Positions 1 to 8,754 of a stretch of DNA of 64,000 nucleotides are shown here, one piece after another. The stretch lies in NCBI RefSeq assembly GCF_021533195.1, contig NZ_JAJNKB010000010.1:102124-166123 (forward strand). The letters run 5' to 3'. The position numbers were made by a program, and so were the translations under genes. Position 1 is the stretch's first letter; each line of letters opens with the position of its first letter. The notes beneath the pieces are model-generated. The model was not told where the DNA came from and made no database searches. It saw only the letters and a list, made by a program, of their open reading frames with translations. Origin of the DNA: Portibacter marinus (GTDB lineage Bacteria > Bacteroidota > Bacteroidia > Chitinophagales > Saprospiraceae).

Positions 1-574
1 TATTCAAAGTGCTAAGACCCAGTTAGGAAGCGCTGCAAAACCTATCAATGTTATCGCAACTATGAATGCTGGTGCCATTCCTCAGGATCATTGGGTTCAC
101 GATTTAAATGAAGGTGGGGGAAGAATAATTGGAGAGGCATGTCACTACATAGATCTTATCACTTTTCTGACTGGTAGCCTTGTGGATGAGGTGGTCATGA
201 ACGCACAAGGTAAAAAACCTGGTGCGCAGACAGACAATGCAAGTATTTTACTGCGTTATGCGAATGGGTCACAAGGTGTGATTCATTACTTTTCCGATGG
301 TAATAAGTCCTATTCCAAAGAAAGAATTGAAATATATGATCAGGGAAAGAATATCATCATTGATAATTTTAGAAGTATTAAGTATTACGGATACCGTTCA
401 AGAAATAGAAAAAAATCACAGGATAAAGGGCATTTTGAACAGTTTCGAAGGTGGAGTGAAATGATTCAATCAGGAGATCAACATCTCATCCCATTTCATG
501 AAATAATTAATACGAGTAAGGCTTCAATTGCTTGTGTTAAGTCTTTGCAGGAAAAAGTTTGGATTCAAATTTAA
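1..574 (+). CDS. Gfo/Idh/MocA-family oxidoreductase, C-terminal part (5' end outside window)
   Basis: The frame is open from base 2 to the stop at 572-574, so this is the end of a longer gene that starts before the window; the internal ATG at 62 is not taken as the start. It carries the family pattern EGGGRIIGEACHYID near bases 110-155, whose His is the usual catalytic residue of NAD(P)-dependent Gfo/Idh/MocA sugar dehydrogenases. The rest fits the alpha/beta C-terminal substrate domain. It overlaps the heparinase-like gene by 16 bases, so the two are probably co-transcribed. In Bacteroidota this pairing often involves a two-domain oxidoreductase (alcohol-dehydrogenase part plus Gfo/Idh/MocA part) in surface-polysaccharide loci; the missing N-terminus prevents confirmation. 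Substrate is unknown. Confidence 0.8.
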   Translation, partial: IQSAKTQLGSAAKPINVIATMNAGAIPQDHWVHDLNEGGGRIIGEACHYIDLITFLTGSLVDEVVMNAQGKKPGAQTDNASILLRYANGSQGVIHYFSDGNKSYSKERIEIYDQGKNIIIDNFRSIKYYGYRSRNRKKSQDKGHFEQFRRWSEMIQSGDQHLIPFHEIINTSKASIACVKSLQEKVWIQI

Positions 575-2145
575 CAGCTGGGGTGATATCCATTTCAAGA
601 TACTTCCATACCATCATTCATCTAAAACCTATTCAAATCTTTTATCAGTTATGGTATAGGATGAAGCCTGCATACAAGGTACCTGAGATACACGGAACGA
701 GTATTAGCTTTAAATCAGAAATTTATTTTCAAAACCTGATACCTCACTCTTCCTCTAACCATAAACTATCATTTTCATTTCTTAATCTGACTCACTCTTT
801 TAGTGAGCGTGTCGATTGGAATTTTTCAAAATTTGGCAAGCTCTGGACCTATCATCTCAACTATTTTGATTTTCTGCTACAAAAAGATAGCAATCTTGAA
901 CATTCTATATCTCTGCTTACAGACTTTTATCAGAATTACTGCAATTTAAAAGATGGTCTCGAACCCTACCCCACCTCATTAAGAATAATCAATCTTATAA
1001 AATTTGTAGGTGTTTATCATCTTAATATTCCATTGTTGGATAAACTGATCGCCTTAGATACCAAAAGATTGGAGAAAAATTTAGAATATCACCTACTTGC
1101 TAACCATCTTCTGGAAAATGCATTTGCCTTGATTTTCACTTCTTATTATTTAAAAGATGAAAGATTATATCAGAAATCAAAAAAATTACTTCTCAAAGAA
1201 TTAGAAGAGCAAATTCTAAACGATGGTGCTCACTACGAACGCAGCCCCATGTACCACCTAATCATTTTTAGACGACTTCTAGATCTCATTCTGCTATTAA
1301 ATTTAAACCCGTGGAAAGGAAAAGAAATCCAAAATACATTAGAAGACTTTGCGGGAAAAATGCAAAGTTGGCTTACTCAAATGACTTTTTCTAATGGATG
1401 TCTTCCGCATTTTAATGATTCTGCTAGAAATTCTTCATTGACTCCCTTGGTATTAAATAAATACTTTAGTTCTCTAAAGATTAGAAAGCAAAATATAGCA
1501 CTTTATTCTTCAGGTTTTCGGAAATTATCATCACCCGAAATGGAATGTGTGGTCAATGTAGGTAATATTACACCTGCTTATCAACCAGGACATGCTCATG
1601 CTGATTCACTTTCATTTGTTATGAATATAAGGAATAAACCCTTTATCGTAGACACTGGTATATCAACCTATGAGAAAAACAAAAGAAGGCATTCTGAAAG
1701 GTCAACGGCCGCACATAATACGGTGACCATTAAAGGTGAAAACTCAAGTGACGTATGGAGTGGCTTCAGAGTAGGTAAAAGAGCCAATACCCGTATCATC
1801 ATTGCTTCTGATGATCATATTCAGGCAGAACATGATGGATTTAAAAAATTTAATATTATTCATCGAAGATCCTGGATTAAAGAAATTGGTAGCATGAGAA
1901 TCATCGATTTACTACGTGACTCGAAAATCCGTGGTTGTGCTACGTTGCACTTTCATCCAGATATCTCTATTGAGAAAGTGGAAAAGAAGCGTATCCTATT
2001 TGATGGGGCGTGTATAGAACTTTCAACAGATCAATTTAAAATAGAAGATTATCAGTTTGCCAGCGCATTTAATCAGCTTATAACGGCAAAATGTATCAAA
2101 GTCACTTTTTCAAATAAATTAGAAACACTAGTTAATTGGAATTAG
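559..2145 (+). CDS. Heparinase II/III-family protein (alginate lyase-like)
   Basis: This 528-residue protein has the heparinase II/III layout: an alpha-helical toroid in about residues 1-310 and a beta-sandwich after it. The signature GHAHADSLSF lies at about residues 344-353, and the surrounding PAYQPGHAHAD and VDTGISTY stretches are typical. Family members cleave acidic polysaccharides by beta-elimination. No signal peptide is evident, so the protein may be cytoplasmic. Homologues without signal peptides inside capsule or exopolysaccharide gene clusters are common and their role there is unclear. It overlaps the upstream oxidoreductase and lies 49 bases before a glycosyltransferase. The start at 559 is an ATG; GTG/ATG codons a little downstream are alternatives. 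Confidence 0.8.
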   Translation: MDSNLTAGVISISRYFHTIIHLKPIQIFYQLWYRMKPAYKVPEIHGTSISFKSEIYFQNLIPHSSSNHKLSFSFLNLTHSFSERVDWNFSKFGKLWTYHLNYFDFLLQKDSNLEHSISLLTDFYQNYCNLKDGLEPYPTSLRIINLIKFVGVYHLNIPLLDKLIALDTKRLEKNLEYHLLANHLLENAFALIFTSYYLKDERLYQKSKKLLLKELEEQILNDGAHYERSPMYHLIIFRRLLDLILLLNLNPWKGKEIQNTLEDFAGKMQSWLTQMTFSNGCLPHFNDSARNSSLTPLVLNKYFSSLKIRKQNIALYSSGFRKLSSPEMECVVNVGNITPAYQPGHAHADSLSFVMNIRNKPFIVDTGISTYEKNKRRHSERSTAAHNTVTIKGENSSDVWSGFRVGKRANTRIIIASDDHIQAEHDGFKKFNIIHRRSWIKEIGSMRIIDLLRDSKIRGCATLHFHPDISIEKVEKKRILFDGACIELSTDQFKIEDYQFASAFNQLITAKCIKVTFSNKLETLVNWN

Positions 2146-2194
2146 AATAGGGCTTTGCTGGAATTTTATTTAAAGCTTTAATGACAAACACAAC

Positions 2195-3406
2195 TTGAAA
2201 ATTCTCTTTCTAACGGATAACTTCCCCCCTGAAGTAAACGCCCCTGCAAGTAGAACATATGAACATTGTAAAGAATGGGTCAAACTCGGAGTAGAAGTTA
2301 CTGTGATAACATGTGCTCCAAATTTTCCAATGGGTAAGTTATATAATGGATACAAAAATAAAGCGATCCAAAAAGAAACCATGGATGGAATTGAAGTGAT
2401 AAGGGTCTGGTCATACATAGCTCCCAATAGTGGTTTTCTGAAGCGAATTCTTGACTTTGCGAGCTATGCAATCATGTCATTTATTGTGGGACTGTTCGTA
2501 AGATGTGATGTTATTATTGGAACTTCTCCTCAATTTTTTACAGCTATTTCAGCACGATGTTTAGCGTTTTTCAAATTAAAAAAGTGGATTTTTGAAGTGA
2601 GAGATATATGGCCGGAATCTATCGTGGCCGTAGGTTCCATGAAGAGATCTTCCAAATTGTTCAAATTCTTGCATTGGATTGAAAAAAAGTTATATAGAAG
2701 TGCCTCTCTAATCATACCTGTAACAGACTCCTTCAAAGAGTACATCTCAAAATTCACAAATACATCTAAAATACATGTAGTTAAAAATGGTGTTGATCAT
2801 GAATTATTCAAACCTATTCCTAAAAATAAGCAGCTTTTGCACCACCTTGGTCTTCAGGGAAAATTTATTGTTGGATACATTGGAACCCTTGGAATGGCAC
2901 ATGCCCTGGAATTTATTGTTGAGTCCATAAACGATCCTAATTTATCAGATAAATTTCACTTTATTTTCCTCGGTGATGGCTCTGAAAAATTAAAACTCAT
3001 TAAAAGGTCGAAAGAATTGAAATTAAGCAATACTTCATTCTTGCCTTTTGTTTCCAAGGAAAGTATTCCTGACTATATCAGTCTCCTCGATGTGGCTCTC
3101 GTAAATCTTCGAAAGGATGATACATTTAAGTCCGTAATTCCTTCGAAAATTTTCGAAAACGCAGCTATGCAAAAACCAATACTTCTTGGTGTTTCAGGAG
3201 AGTCAAAAAAGATAATTGAAAAATATAATGCTGGTTTATGCTTTGAACCAGAAAACAAGGCAGATTTCATTCATACATTAGATAAAATGCTAAATCCGCA
3301 TATTTATAAGGACCTGGTAATAGGTTGCCAAAAGCTTTCCAGTGATTATAGTAGAAAAAGACTTGCAGCCACCATGTTAAATCATATAAGCCATTTAAAT
3401 GAATAA
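2195..3406 (+). CDS. GT4-family glycosyltransferase (WbuB-like)
   Basis: A 403-residue GT-B glycosyltransferase. The N-terminus FLTDNFPPEVNAPA is characteristic of WbuB-type enzymes that add an N-acetylated sugar during O-antigen or capsule repeat synthesis. The C-terminal half has the nucleotide-sugar fold (VGYIGTLG, FLGDGSEK, VIPSKIFENAAMQKPILLG), in which the VIPSKIFE segment replaces the usual E-x7-E region as in WbuB. The start is TTG at 2195; no ATG fits better because homology begins at the next residues. It overlaps the downstream epimerase by 8 bases, which suggests translational coupling, and the product of that epimerase (UDP-ManNAc) is a plausible source of the donor sugar. The acceptor is unknown. 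Confidence 0.85.
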   Translation: MKILFLTDNFPPEVNAPASRTYEHCKEWVKLGVEVTVITCAPNFPMGKLYNGYKNKAIQKETMDGIEVIRVWSYIAPNSGFLKRILDFASYAIMSFIVGLFVRCDVIIGTSPQFFTAISARCLAFFKLKKWIFEVRDIWPESIVAVGSMKRSSKLFKFLHWIEKKLYRSASLIIPVTDSFKEYISKFTNTSKIHVVKNGVDHELFKPIPKNKQLLHHLGLQGKFIVGYIGTLGMAHALEFIVESINDPNLSDKFHFIFLGDGSEKLKLIKRSKELKLSNTSFLPFVSKESIPDYISLLDVALVNLRKDDTFKSVIPSKIFENAAMQKPILLGVSGESKKIIEKYNAGLCFEPENKADFIHTLDKMLNPHIYKDLVIGCQKLSSDYSRKRLAATMLNHISHLNE

Positions 3407-4478
3407 AATAGATATCATCGCCGGCGCACGACCTAACTTTATGAAAATAGGTCCCATCATACATGCTATTCACCGGTTTAATGAAACTGCTTCGACGCCC
3501 ATCGAATACCGCCTTATCCACACTGGTCAACACTACGATAAAAAAATGTCTGAGGACTTTTTCGAACAGCTGAACATCCCTGAACCACATATCAATCTGG
3601 GCGTTGGATCCGGGACTCAAGCTGAACAGACAGGAAAAATCATGCTTCGATATGAAGAAGCCATCCAGGATTGGAAACCTGAACTGTGCATTGTCGTGGG
3701 AGATGTAACCTCTACCATGGCTTGCTCCATCACCGCTAAGAAGGAAGGTGTTAAAGTGGCTCATGTAGAAGGTGGTATCAGATCTGGCGATGAGTCTATG
3801 CCGGAAGAAATTAATCGAATGGTAACCGACGCTATTACCGATTTTTTCTTCACCACTTCTGAGGTTGCTAATCAAAACCTCAAGGATCTGGGACACGCTG
3901 ATGAAAAGGTTTTTTTTGTGGGAAACACCATGATCGACTCCTTATTAGGGAATTTGGAAAGACTTAAAGATCCTGAACTGGAATTAACGAAAGGAAAATA
4001 CCTCGTTATGACACTTCATCGACCTTCTAACGTAGATGCAATGAAAAACCTTGGTGATCTACTGGGGCTCATTAACGAGAACATTAAAGACCATAAAGTA
4101 CTTTTCCCTATGCATCCCAGGACGAAGAAAATGTACGACCAACTGAACATGAATTATGATCAACTCGTTATCACCGGTCCAATGCCTTATTTAGAATTTA
4201 TTCATGCTATAAAACATTCCATGGGTGTCATCACGGATTCTGGCGGCATCACCGAAGAAACTACTGTGCTGGGTATTCCTTGCATGACTTTGAGAGACTC
4301 GACTGAACGTCCTGAAACAGTAACGATCGGTACCAATGAAATTGTGGGTACCAATCCGAAGAACATTCTTCCTTATTTAGAAAAGCTTCTTTCAGGTCAA
4401 TGGAAGAAGGGTGAAATACCAGAACTTTGGGACGGGCAAACAGCGAAGCGGATAGTACAGATTATTTCAAAATTATGA
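3399..4478 (+). CDS. wecB: UDP-N-acetylglucosamine 2-epimerase (non-hydrolysing)
   Basis: A 359-residue enzyme of the non-hydrolysing WecB family, which interconverts UDP-GlcNAc and UDP-ManNAc in the cytoplasm. Visible landmarks are GARPNFMKIGP at the N-terminus, HTGQHYDKKMS, HVEGGIRSGD, VGNTMIDSL, MTLHRPSNVD and the active-site/UDP-binding SGGITEE followed by RDSTERPET. Length is normal for the family. It starts inside the end of the preceding glycosyltransferase gene (8-base overlap) and is followed after 4 bases by a methyltransferase, so it belongs to the plus-strand polysaccharide operon. The likely role is to supply ManNAc or a derived uronic acid for a surface glycan. Confidence 0.93.
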   Translation: MNKIDIIAGARPNFMKIGPIIHAIHRFNETASTPIEYRLIHTGQHYDKKMSEDFFEQLNIPEPHINLGVGSGTQAEQTGKIMLRYEEAIQDWKPELCIVVGDVTSTMACSITAKKEGVKVAHVEGGIRSGDESMPEEINRMVTDAITDFFFTTSEVANQNLKDLGHADEKVFFVGNTMIDSLLGNLERLKDPELELTKGKYLVMTLHRPSNVDAMKNLGDLLGLINENIKDHKVLFPMHPRTKKMYDQLNMNYDQLVITGPMPYLEFIHAIKHSMGVITDSGGITEETTVLGIPCMTLRDSTERPETVTIGTNEIVGTNPKNILPYLEKLLSGQWKKGEIPELWDGQTAKRIVQIISKL

Positions 4479-4482
4479 TCCG

Positions 4483-5184
4483 TTGCTGAAGTCTGTTGAC
4501 TATTCCTGGCTGGATTTTGAAAAGCTGATCACTGAGGTAGCAAAAGATGACAAAATCTCCTCTGTTCTTGAGATAGGCGCAGGAGCAAACCCTTTCTTTT
4601 CGGATCAACAAGTCGAGGCGTTAAAACTCGAGTATACCATTCTTGACATAGACCCGCTAGAGCTTCAAAAGGCTACGACTGCAAAATCAACCAGAGTTGT
4701 TCATGATCTTAGTATAGAGCCCCTCTCACAGAAATTCGACCTGATTTTCTCCCAAATGCTACTTGAGCATCTTAATGATCCAATGTCTTTTCATCAAAAT
4801 ATCTTGTCCATGATGAAACCCGAAAGTATAGTCTGTCATTTCTTCGCTACAAAATACGGACTTCCCAGCTTGCTGAATCTCCTACTTCCCTCTCGGCTTT
4901 CGAATTTCATAGTTTATAAGCTACAGAAACGCGATCCCATTGATCATGGAAAATTCAAAGCTTATTATAAAAAATGTACTGGACCTCTTAAATCGACAAT
5001 TAGTTGGTTTGATTCCATAGGCTACAAAGTCCTCTCCTTTGATGGCTACCTGGGTCACAGTTACCTCGGCAGCATTAAATGGCTACATGAAATAGAAAAG
5101 TTATACTGTCTCATTATCAGAAAGATAAATAATCCGTACTTTTCTTCTAATGCTATTTTAGTCATGAAATCAAAACAGAAATAA
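4483..5184 (+). CDS. Class I SAM-dependent methyltransferase
   Basis: A 233-residue protein with the SAM-binding motif VLEIGAGANP at about residues 28-37, an acidic second-strand end (ILDIDP) and the post-II motif FDLIFSQMLLEHL, as in Methyltransf_11/23 proteins. The start is TTG at 4483; an ATG at 4475 is in another frame and stops at once. It sits 4 bases after wecB and 3 bases before the MFS gene, so it is the last clear sugar-pathway gene of this operon. The methyl acceptor, perhaps a glycan or a lipid-linked sugar, cannot be told from sequence. Confidence 0.75.
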   Translation: MLKSVDYSWLDFEKLITEVAKDDKISSVLEIGAGANPFFSDQQVEALKLEYTILDIDPLELQKATTAKSTRVVHDLSIEPLSQKFDLIFSQMLLEHLNDPMSFHQNILSMMKPESIVCHFFATKYGLPSLLNLLLPSRLSNFIVYKLQKRDPIDHGKFKAYYKKCTGPLKSTISWFDSIGYKVLSFDGYLGHSYLGSIKWLHEIEKLYCLIIRKINNPYFSSNAILVMKSKQK

Positions 5185-5187
5185 CAA

Positions 5188-6426
5188 TTGAACGCGAAAA
5201 CAGTCATTAAAACCCGCCTATCCATCATGATGTTCCTCGAATTCTTTATCTGGGGGGCCTGGTTCGTCACTTTAGGTACTTTCCTTTTTAATAATTTGGG
5301 GGCCAATGGAAGCCAAACGGCCATGGCATTCTCTACTCAATCCTGGGGTGCCATCATTGCACCTTTTATCATCGGACTCATAGCCGATCGGTTCATCAAT
5401 GCAGAAAAAATTCTGGGCATTCTTCACCTTCTTGGTGCTTTTCTGATGTATCAAATGTATAATAGCACTGATTTTACCAGCTTCTATCCCTATGTTCTGG
5501 GTTACATGATCGCTTATATGCCCACTTTGGCATTGGTGAATAGTATTTCTTTTAATCAAATGGAAGATCCGGAAAAGGAATTTTCATTGATACGGGTTTG
5601 GGGTACCGTAGGCTGGATATTAGCTGGTCTTTCCATCAGTTTTTTATTTCATTGGGATTCACCCGAACAAATAGAACAAGGGCTACTCAGAAATACATTT
5701 CTCGTGACCGCCATAGCATCTGCGGTTCTTGGCCTCTACAGCTTTACCCTCCCGAAAACGCCTCCTAAGTACGATAAAAAGGACAAGGTTGACCTGGGAA
5801 CTATATTGGGCCTGGATGCTCTGAGGTTACTGAAAGATCGCAACTTCTTGATCTTCTTTATTTCATCTGTTTTAATTTGTATTCCACTGGCTTTTTATTA
5901 TCAGACGACCAATCCTTTTTTAGCAGAGATCGGGGTTAATAATCCAACAGGGAAAATGGCCATTGGTCAGGTATCCGAGGTCATATTTATGTTGCTCTTA
6001 CCGGTATTCTTTAAGAGATTTGGATTTAAAATTACCATTTTAGTTGCCATGTTGGCCTGGGTAATCAGGTATATCCTTTTTGCCTACGGTAATGCTGGTG
6101 AGCTGGCCTTCATGTTGATCATTGGCATCGCTTTGCACGGTATATGCTATGATTTCTTCTTTGTTTCCGGCCAGATATATACCGACTCAAAGGCAGGCGA
6201 AAAAGTAAAGAGCGCTGCTCAGGGATTAATCACTTTGGCAACCTATGGAGTGGGTATGTTGATAGGATTCTGGGTCGCCGGAAAAATCACCGATTACTAT
6301 CTTTTAAGCGAAAGTGTACATAATTGGCAAGGTGTATGGCTCTTACCAGCGGCTTTTGCTTTACTTGTAATGATATTATTTTCTATATTTTTTAGAAATG
6401 AGGAGGTGAGGTATAAGGAGGAGTAG
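5188..6426 (+). CDS. MFS transporter, nucleoside permease family
   Basis: A 412-residue membrane protein with about 12 hydrophobic segments. The N-terminus (RLSIMMFLEFFIWGAWFVTLG) and the loop GLIADRFINAEKILG match the NupG/XapB-type nucleoside:proton symporter branch of the major facilitator superfamily, widespread in Bacteroidota. The start is TTG at 5188. It follows the methyltransferase by 3 bases but is functionally unlike it. In many Bacteroidota genomes such permeases lie next to sugar phosphate isomerase/epimerase genes, as here (next intact gene), so the real substrate may be a sugar or polyol rather than a nucleoside; that is inference. Confidence 0.82.
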   Translation: MNAKTVIKTRLSIMMFLEFFIWGAWFVTLGTFLFNNLGANGSQTAMAFSTQSWGAIIAPFIIGLIADRFINAEKILGILHLLGAFLMYQMYNSTDFTSFYPYVLGYMIAYMPTLALVNSISFNQMEDPEKEFSLIRVWGTVGWILAGLSISFLFHWDSPEQIEQGLLRNTFLVTAIASAVLGLYSFTLPKTPPKYDKKDKVDLGTILGLDALRLLKDRNFLIFFISSVLICIPLAFYYQTTNPFLAEIGVNNPTGKMAIGQVSEVIFMLLLPVFFKRFGFKITILVAMLAWVIRYILFAYGNAGELAFMLIIGIALHGICYDFFFVSGQIYTDSKAGEKVKSAAQGLITLATYGVGMLIGFWVAGKITDYYLLSESVHNWQGVWLLPAAFALLVMILFSIFFRNEEVRYKEE

Positions 6427-6466
6427 TTAGATGTTAGTTGCTAGATGTAAGTTTTGAGTTTTGAGT
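6424..6466. repeat. AT-rich short-word repeat tract flanking four-helix-bundle gene (left)
   Basis: Just after the permease stop lies a tract built from repeated words (TTAGATG, TTAGTTG, CTAGATG and then GTTTTGAG twice). The complement of similar words reappears after the small gene at 6814-6858, so the gene is framed by imperfect inverted tracts. I have seen this arrangement around four-helix-bundle genes in other Bacteroidota; whether it marks mobility is not known. Confidence 0.5.
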
Positions 6467-6809
6467 GATTATAAACAATTAAAAGTATGGCAAAAGGCTC
6501 ATCTGAATTCGATAGATATATACGAGGCTACAAAACAATTTCCTAAGGAAGAAATGTATGGGTTGACTAGTCAATTGAGAAGGGCGTCTGCTTCCGTTGG
6601 GATCAACTTAGTAGAAGGACAAGCCAGAAACACAACGAAAGACTTTTTGAGGTTTATATATAGCTAGAGGCTCTAATCAGGAAGCAAGCTATTTACTTTT
6701 ACTAGCCAGAGATTTAGAATATTTATCGGAAGAAACTTTCATTCGATTGCAAGAAAAGAATATAGAGGTAAATAAAATGCTCAACGGTCTGATTAAATCT
6801 CTGCAATAA
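6461..6809 (+). pseudogene. Four-helix-bundle (23S rRNA intervening-sequence type) protein, frameshifted
   Basis: The frame from TTG 6461 encodes the start of a four-helix-bundle protein (YKQLKVWQKAH, FPKEEMYGLTSQLRRAS, INLVEGQAR, FLRFIY) but stops at 6665-6667. The remaining family sequence (IARGSNQEASYLLLLARDLEYL to a stop at 6807-6809) follows in another frame, starting at 6660. Restoring the family pattern FLRFIYIARGS needs 2 extra bases in the TATATA run at 6655-6662, so a 2-base deletion in a TA run broke the gene. These proteins (about 120 residues) form pentamers of four-helix bundles; the function outside diversity-generating retroelements is unknown. It could be a recent disablement, a sequencing error or a slippage-prone switch. 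Confidence 0.85.
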
Positions 6810-6813
6810 AAAA

Positions 6814-6858
6814 ATCTAGCTAAGTACTTTCAACTCAATACTTATAACTTAAAACTTT
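6814..6858. repeat. AT-rich short-word repeat tract flanking four-helix-bundle gene (right)
   Basis: Between the broken small gene and the isomerase start is a tract of related words (ACTTTCAACTCAATACTT, ATAACTTAAAACTTT). Its reverse complement contains AAGTTTTAAGTT and TATTGAGTTG, close to the AAGTTTTGAGTTTTGAG tract on the left side. It is an imperfect inverted counterpart of the 6424-6466 tract. Confidence 0.45.
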
Positions 6859-6864
6859 AAACAT

Positions 6865-7917
6865 ATGCAAACAATCAAAGGACCCGCCATTTTTCTAGCA
6901 CAATTCATGGATGACCATCCTCCTTTTAACTCTTTAGACGGTTTATGTCAATGGGCAGCAGACCTAGGCTACAAGGGAATACAAATTCCGACAGGAGAGT
7001 CTCGACTGATGGACCTTAGTCTGGCAGCTGAAAGCCAAACTTATGCCGATGAGCTTAAAGGGAAAGTGAACGGTTACGGCTTAGAAATCACCGAGCTATC
7101 TACGCACTTGCAAGGTCAACTTGTCGCAGTACACCCTGCATATGATCTTATGTTTGACAATTTTGCGCCCGATGACTGTAAGCGAAATCCTCAAAAGCGC
7201 ACGGAATGGGCAATCCAACAAGTGAAAGATGCAGCGATCGCCAGCCGAAGATTAGGGCTCAATGCACATGCCACCTTTTCAGGAGCTTTGCTATGGTATG
7301 CAGCCCATCCCTGGCCACAAAGACCAAAAGGATTGGTTGATCTCGGATTTAAAGAATTAGCCCATAGGTGGTTACCGATACTGGATGTATTTAAGGATAA
7401 TGGTGTCGCCTGTTGCTATGAAATACATCCTGGTGAAGATCTACATGATGGTGTAACCTTTGAGCGATTTCTGAAAGAAACCGACCATCATGAAGCAGTG
7501 AGTATTCTATATGATCCCAGTCATTTTATACTACAGCAATTGGACTATCTAGAATACATAGACCACTATCATGAATTCATCAAAGCATTTCACGTCAAAG
7601 ATTCTGAGTTTAACCCTACAGGAAAGAAAGGCGCTTTTGGTGGTTACCTGGACTGGAGTGAAAGGGCTGGAAGGTACCGATCACCAGGTGATGGTCAGAT
7701 CGACTGGAAAACCATCTTCTCGAAACTTACCCAATACGGACGCGATGTGTGGGCTGTCATGGAGTGGGAGTGTTGTATCAAGAGTCCGGAACAAGGTGCC
7801 AGAGAAGGAGCACCTTTCATTGCCAGCCACATCATCGAAGCAACAAAAAAGGTTTTCGATGATTTCGCAGGTGGAGAATTTGAAGATTCGGAATTAAGAT
7901 CAATGTTGGGGTTGTAA
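6865..7917 (+). CDS. Sugar phosphate isomerase/epimerase (TIM-barrel, AP endonuclease 2-like)
   Basis: A 350-residue protein of the xylose isomerase-like TIM-barrel superfamily. Metal-ligand type residues typical of the family can be seen: the Glu in YEIHPGED, the Asp/His of LYDPSHF, the His/Asp of FHVKDSE, and the late Glu in VMEWECC. The long insert with GGYLDWSERAGRYRSPGDGQIDW is typical of a conserved Bacteroidota/Planctomycetes group whose substrate has not been settled as far as I know. No signal peptide, so cytoplasmic. It begins with ATG 6865, next to the right repeat tract, and probably worked together with the permease upstream in sugar or polyol use before or despite the inserted four-helix-bundle gene. 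Confidence 0.8.
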   Translation: MQTIKGPAIFLAQFMDDHPPFNSLDGLCQWAADLGYKGIQIPTGESRLMDLSLAAESQTYADELKGKVNGYGLEITELSTHLQGQLVAVHPAYDLMFDNFAPDDCKRNPQKRTEWAIQQVKDAAIASRRLGLNAHATFSGALLWYAAHPWPQRPKGLVDLGFKELAHRWLPILDVFKDNGVACCYEIHPGEDLHDGVTFERFLKETDHHEAVSILYDPSHFILQQLDYLEYIDHYHEFIKAFHVKDSEFNPTGKKGAFGGYLDWSERAGRYRSPGDGQIDWKTIFSKLTQYGRDVWAVMEWECCIKSPEQGAREGAPFIASHIIEATKKVFDDFAGGEFEDSELRSMLGL

Positions 7918-8019
7918 ATTAGATTTGCGACGTACACTTTGAATTTTAACCTGAGTAACATTTTATTGATTCATTTTTGGCTGTTCATTCTAAAGTAGCC
8001 CTATTTAAAAATCTTTATT

Positions 8020-8754
8020 ATGCTAAAATTTGCAGAACATACCGCTCATTTAGTTTCCTGGATTCCTGAAGGACACCAAGAGGTGCTTTACCTAAGTCCA
8101 AATGCGATCATGAAAGAGGGTGAAGCCATCAGAGGTGGTGTTCCCATTTGTTGGCCGTGGTTTGGACCACGACAAGGCAAACCATCCCATGGTACAGCGA
8201 GAATCAGTCCCTGGCAAAGAAAGTCTGAAAACAAATTCAAATTGTTCACTAATGAAGCAACACTTACCTTGCTGGTGGAGGAAGACGGGCCAACATTGAC
8301 CTTAACCCTTATCACTAAAAACACGATGTTTCGTACCTTTGAGGTCACTCAAGCATTACATACTTATTTTCAAGTAGGAAATATTCATAAGATCAGTATT
8401 CACGGACACGAGGAAAATGCTTACTACGATAAAGTCTTGAACGAACATCAACAGCAAAAGGGAACCTTAATTTTCAATGGGGAGACAGATCGCATCTACT
8501 TGACAGCTAAACCATCCATTATAAAAGATCCTATTCTTAAAAGGGAGATTACCGTGAGCAAAGAAGGATCAGGATCCACAGTGATTTGGAATCCGGGAGC
8601 AAAAAAATCACGAGAGATCAAAGACCTGCCTGACGATGGATTCGAGCAATTTGTATGTGTAGAAGCTGCGAATACACATCTGGATCCAGTAAAAATCAAA
8701 CCTAATGATGAGTATACTATTAAGCAAAAAATATCCATTAATTCATCGAAGTGA
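8020..8754 (+). CDS. D-hexose-6-phosphate mutarotase (aldose 1-epimerase family)
   Basis: A 244-residue protein of the YeaD group of the aldose 1-epimerase superfamily. The conserved GGVPICWPWFGPR block is at about residues 39-51, HTYFQVG contains the catalytic His, and FVCVEAAN the catalytic Glu. The family interconverts alpha and beta anomers of hexose 6-phosphates. It is a little shorter than E. coli YeaD (about 294 residues) but complete in motifs. It overlaps the manC start by 4 bases (GTGA), so the two are probably translated together; feeding mannose/glucose phosphate into GDP-mannose synthesis fits this pairing. Confidence 0.85.
   Translation: MLKFAEHTAHLVSWIPEGHQEVLYLSPNAIMKEGEAIRGGVPICWPWFGPRQGKPSHGTARISPWQRKSENKFKLFTNEATLTLLVEEDGPTLTLTLITKNTMFRTFEVTQALHTYFQVGNIHKISIHGHEENAYYDKVLNEHQQQKGTLIFNGETDRIYLTAKPSIIKDPILKREITVSKEGSGSTVIWNPGAKKSREIKDLPDDGFEQFVCVEAANTHLDPVKIKPNDEYTIKQKISINSSK

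Noticed and set aside
3267..3896. 209-codon open frame on the minus strand
   Set aside because: It lies opposite the glycosyltransferase end and wecB, both strong genes, and its translation resembles no family.
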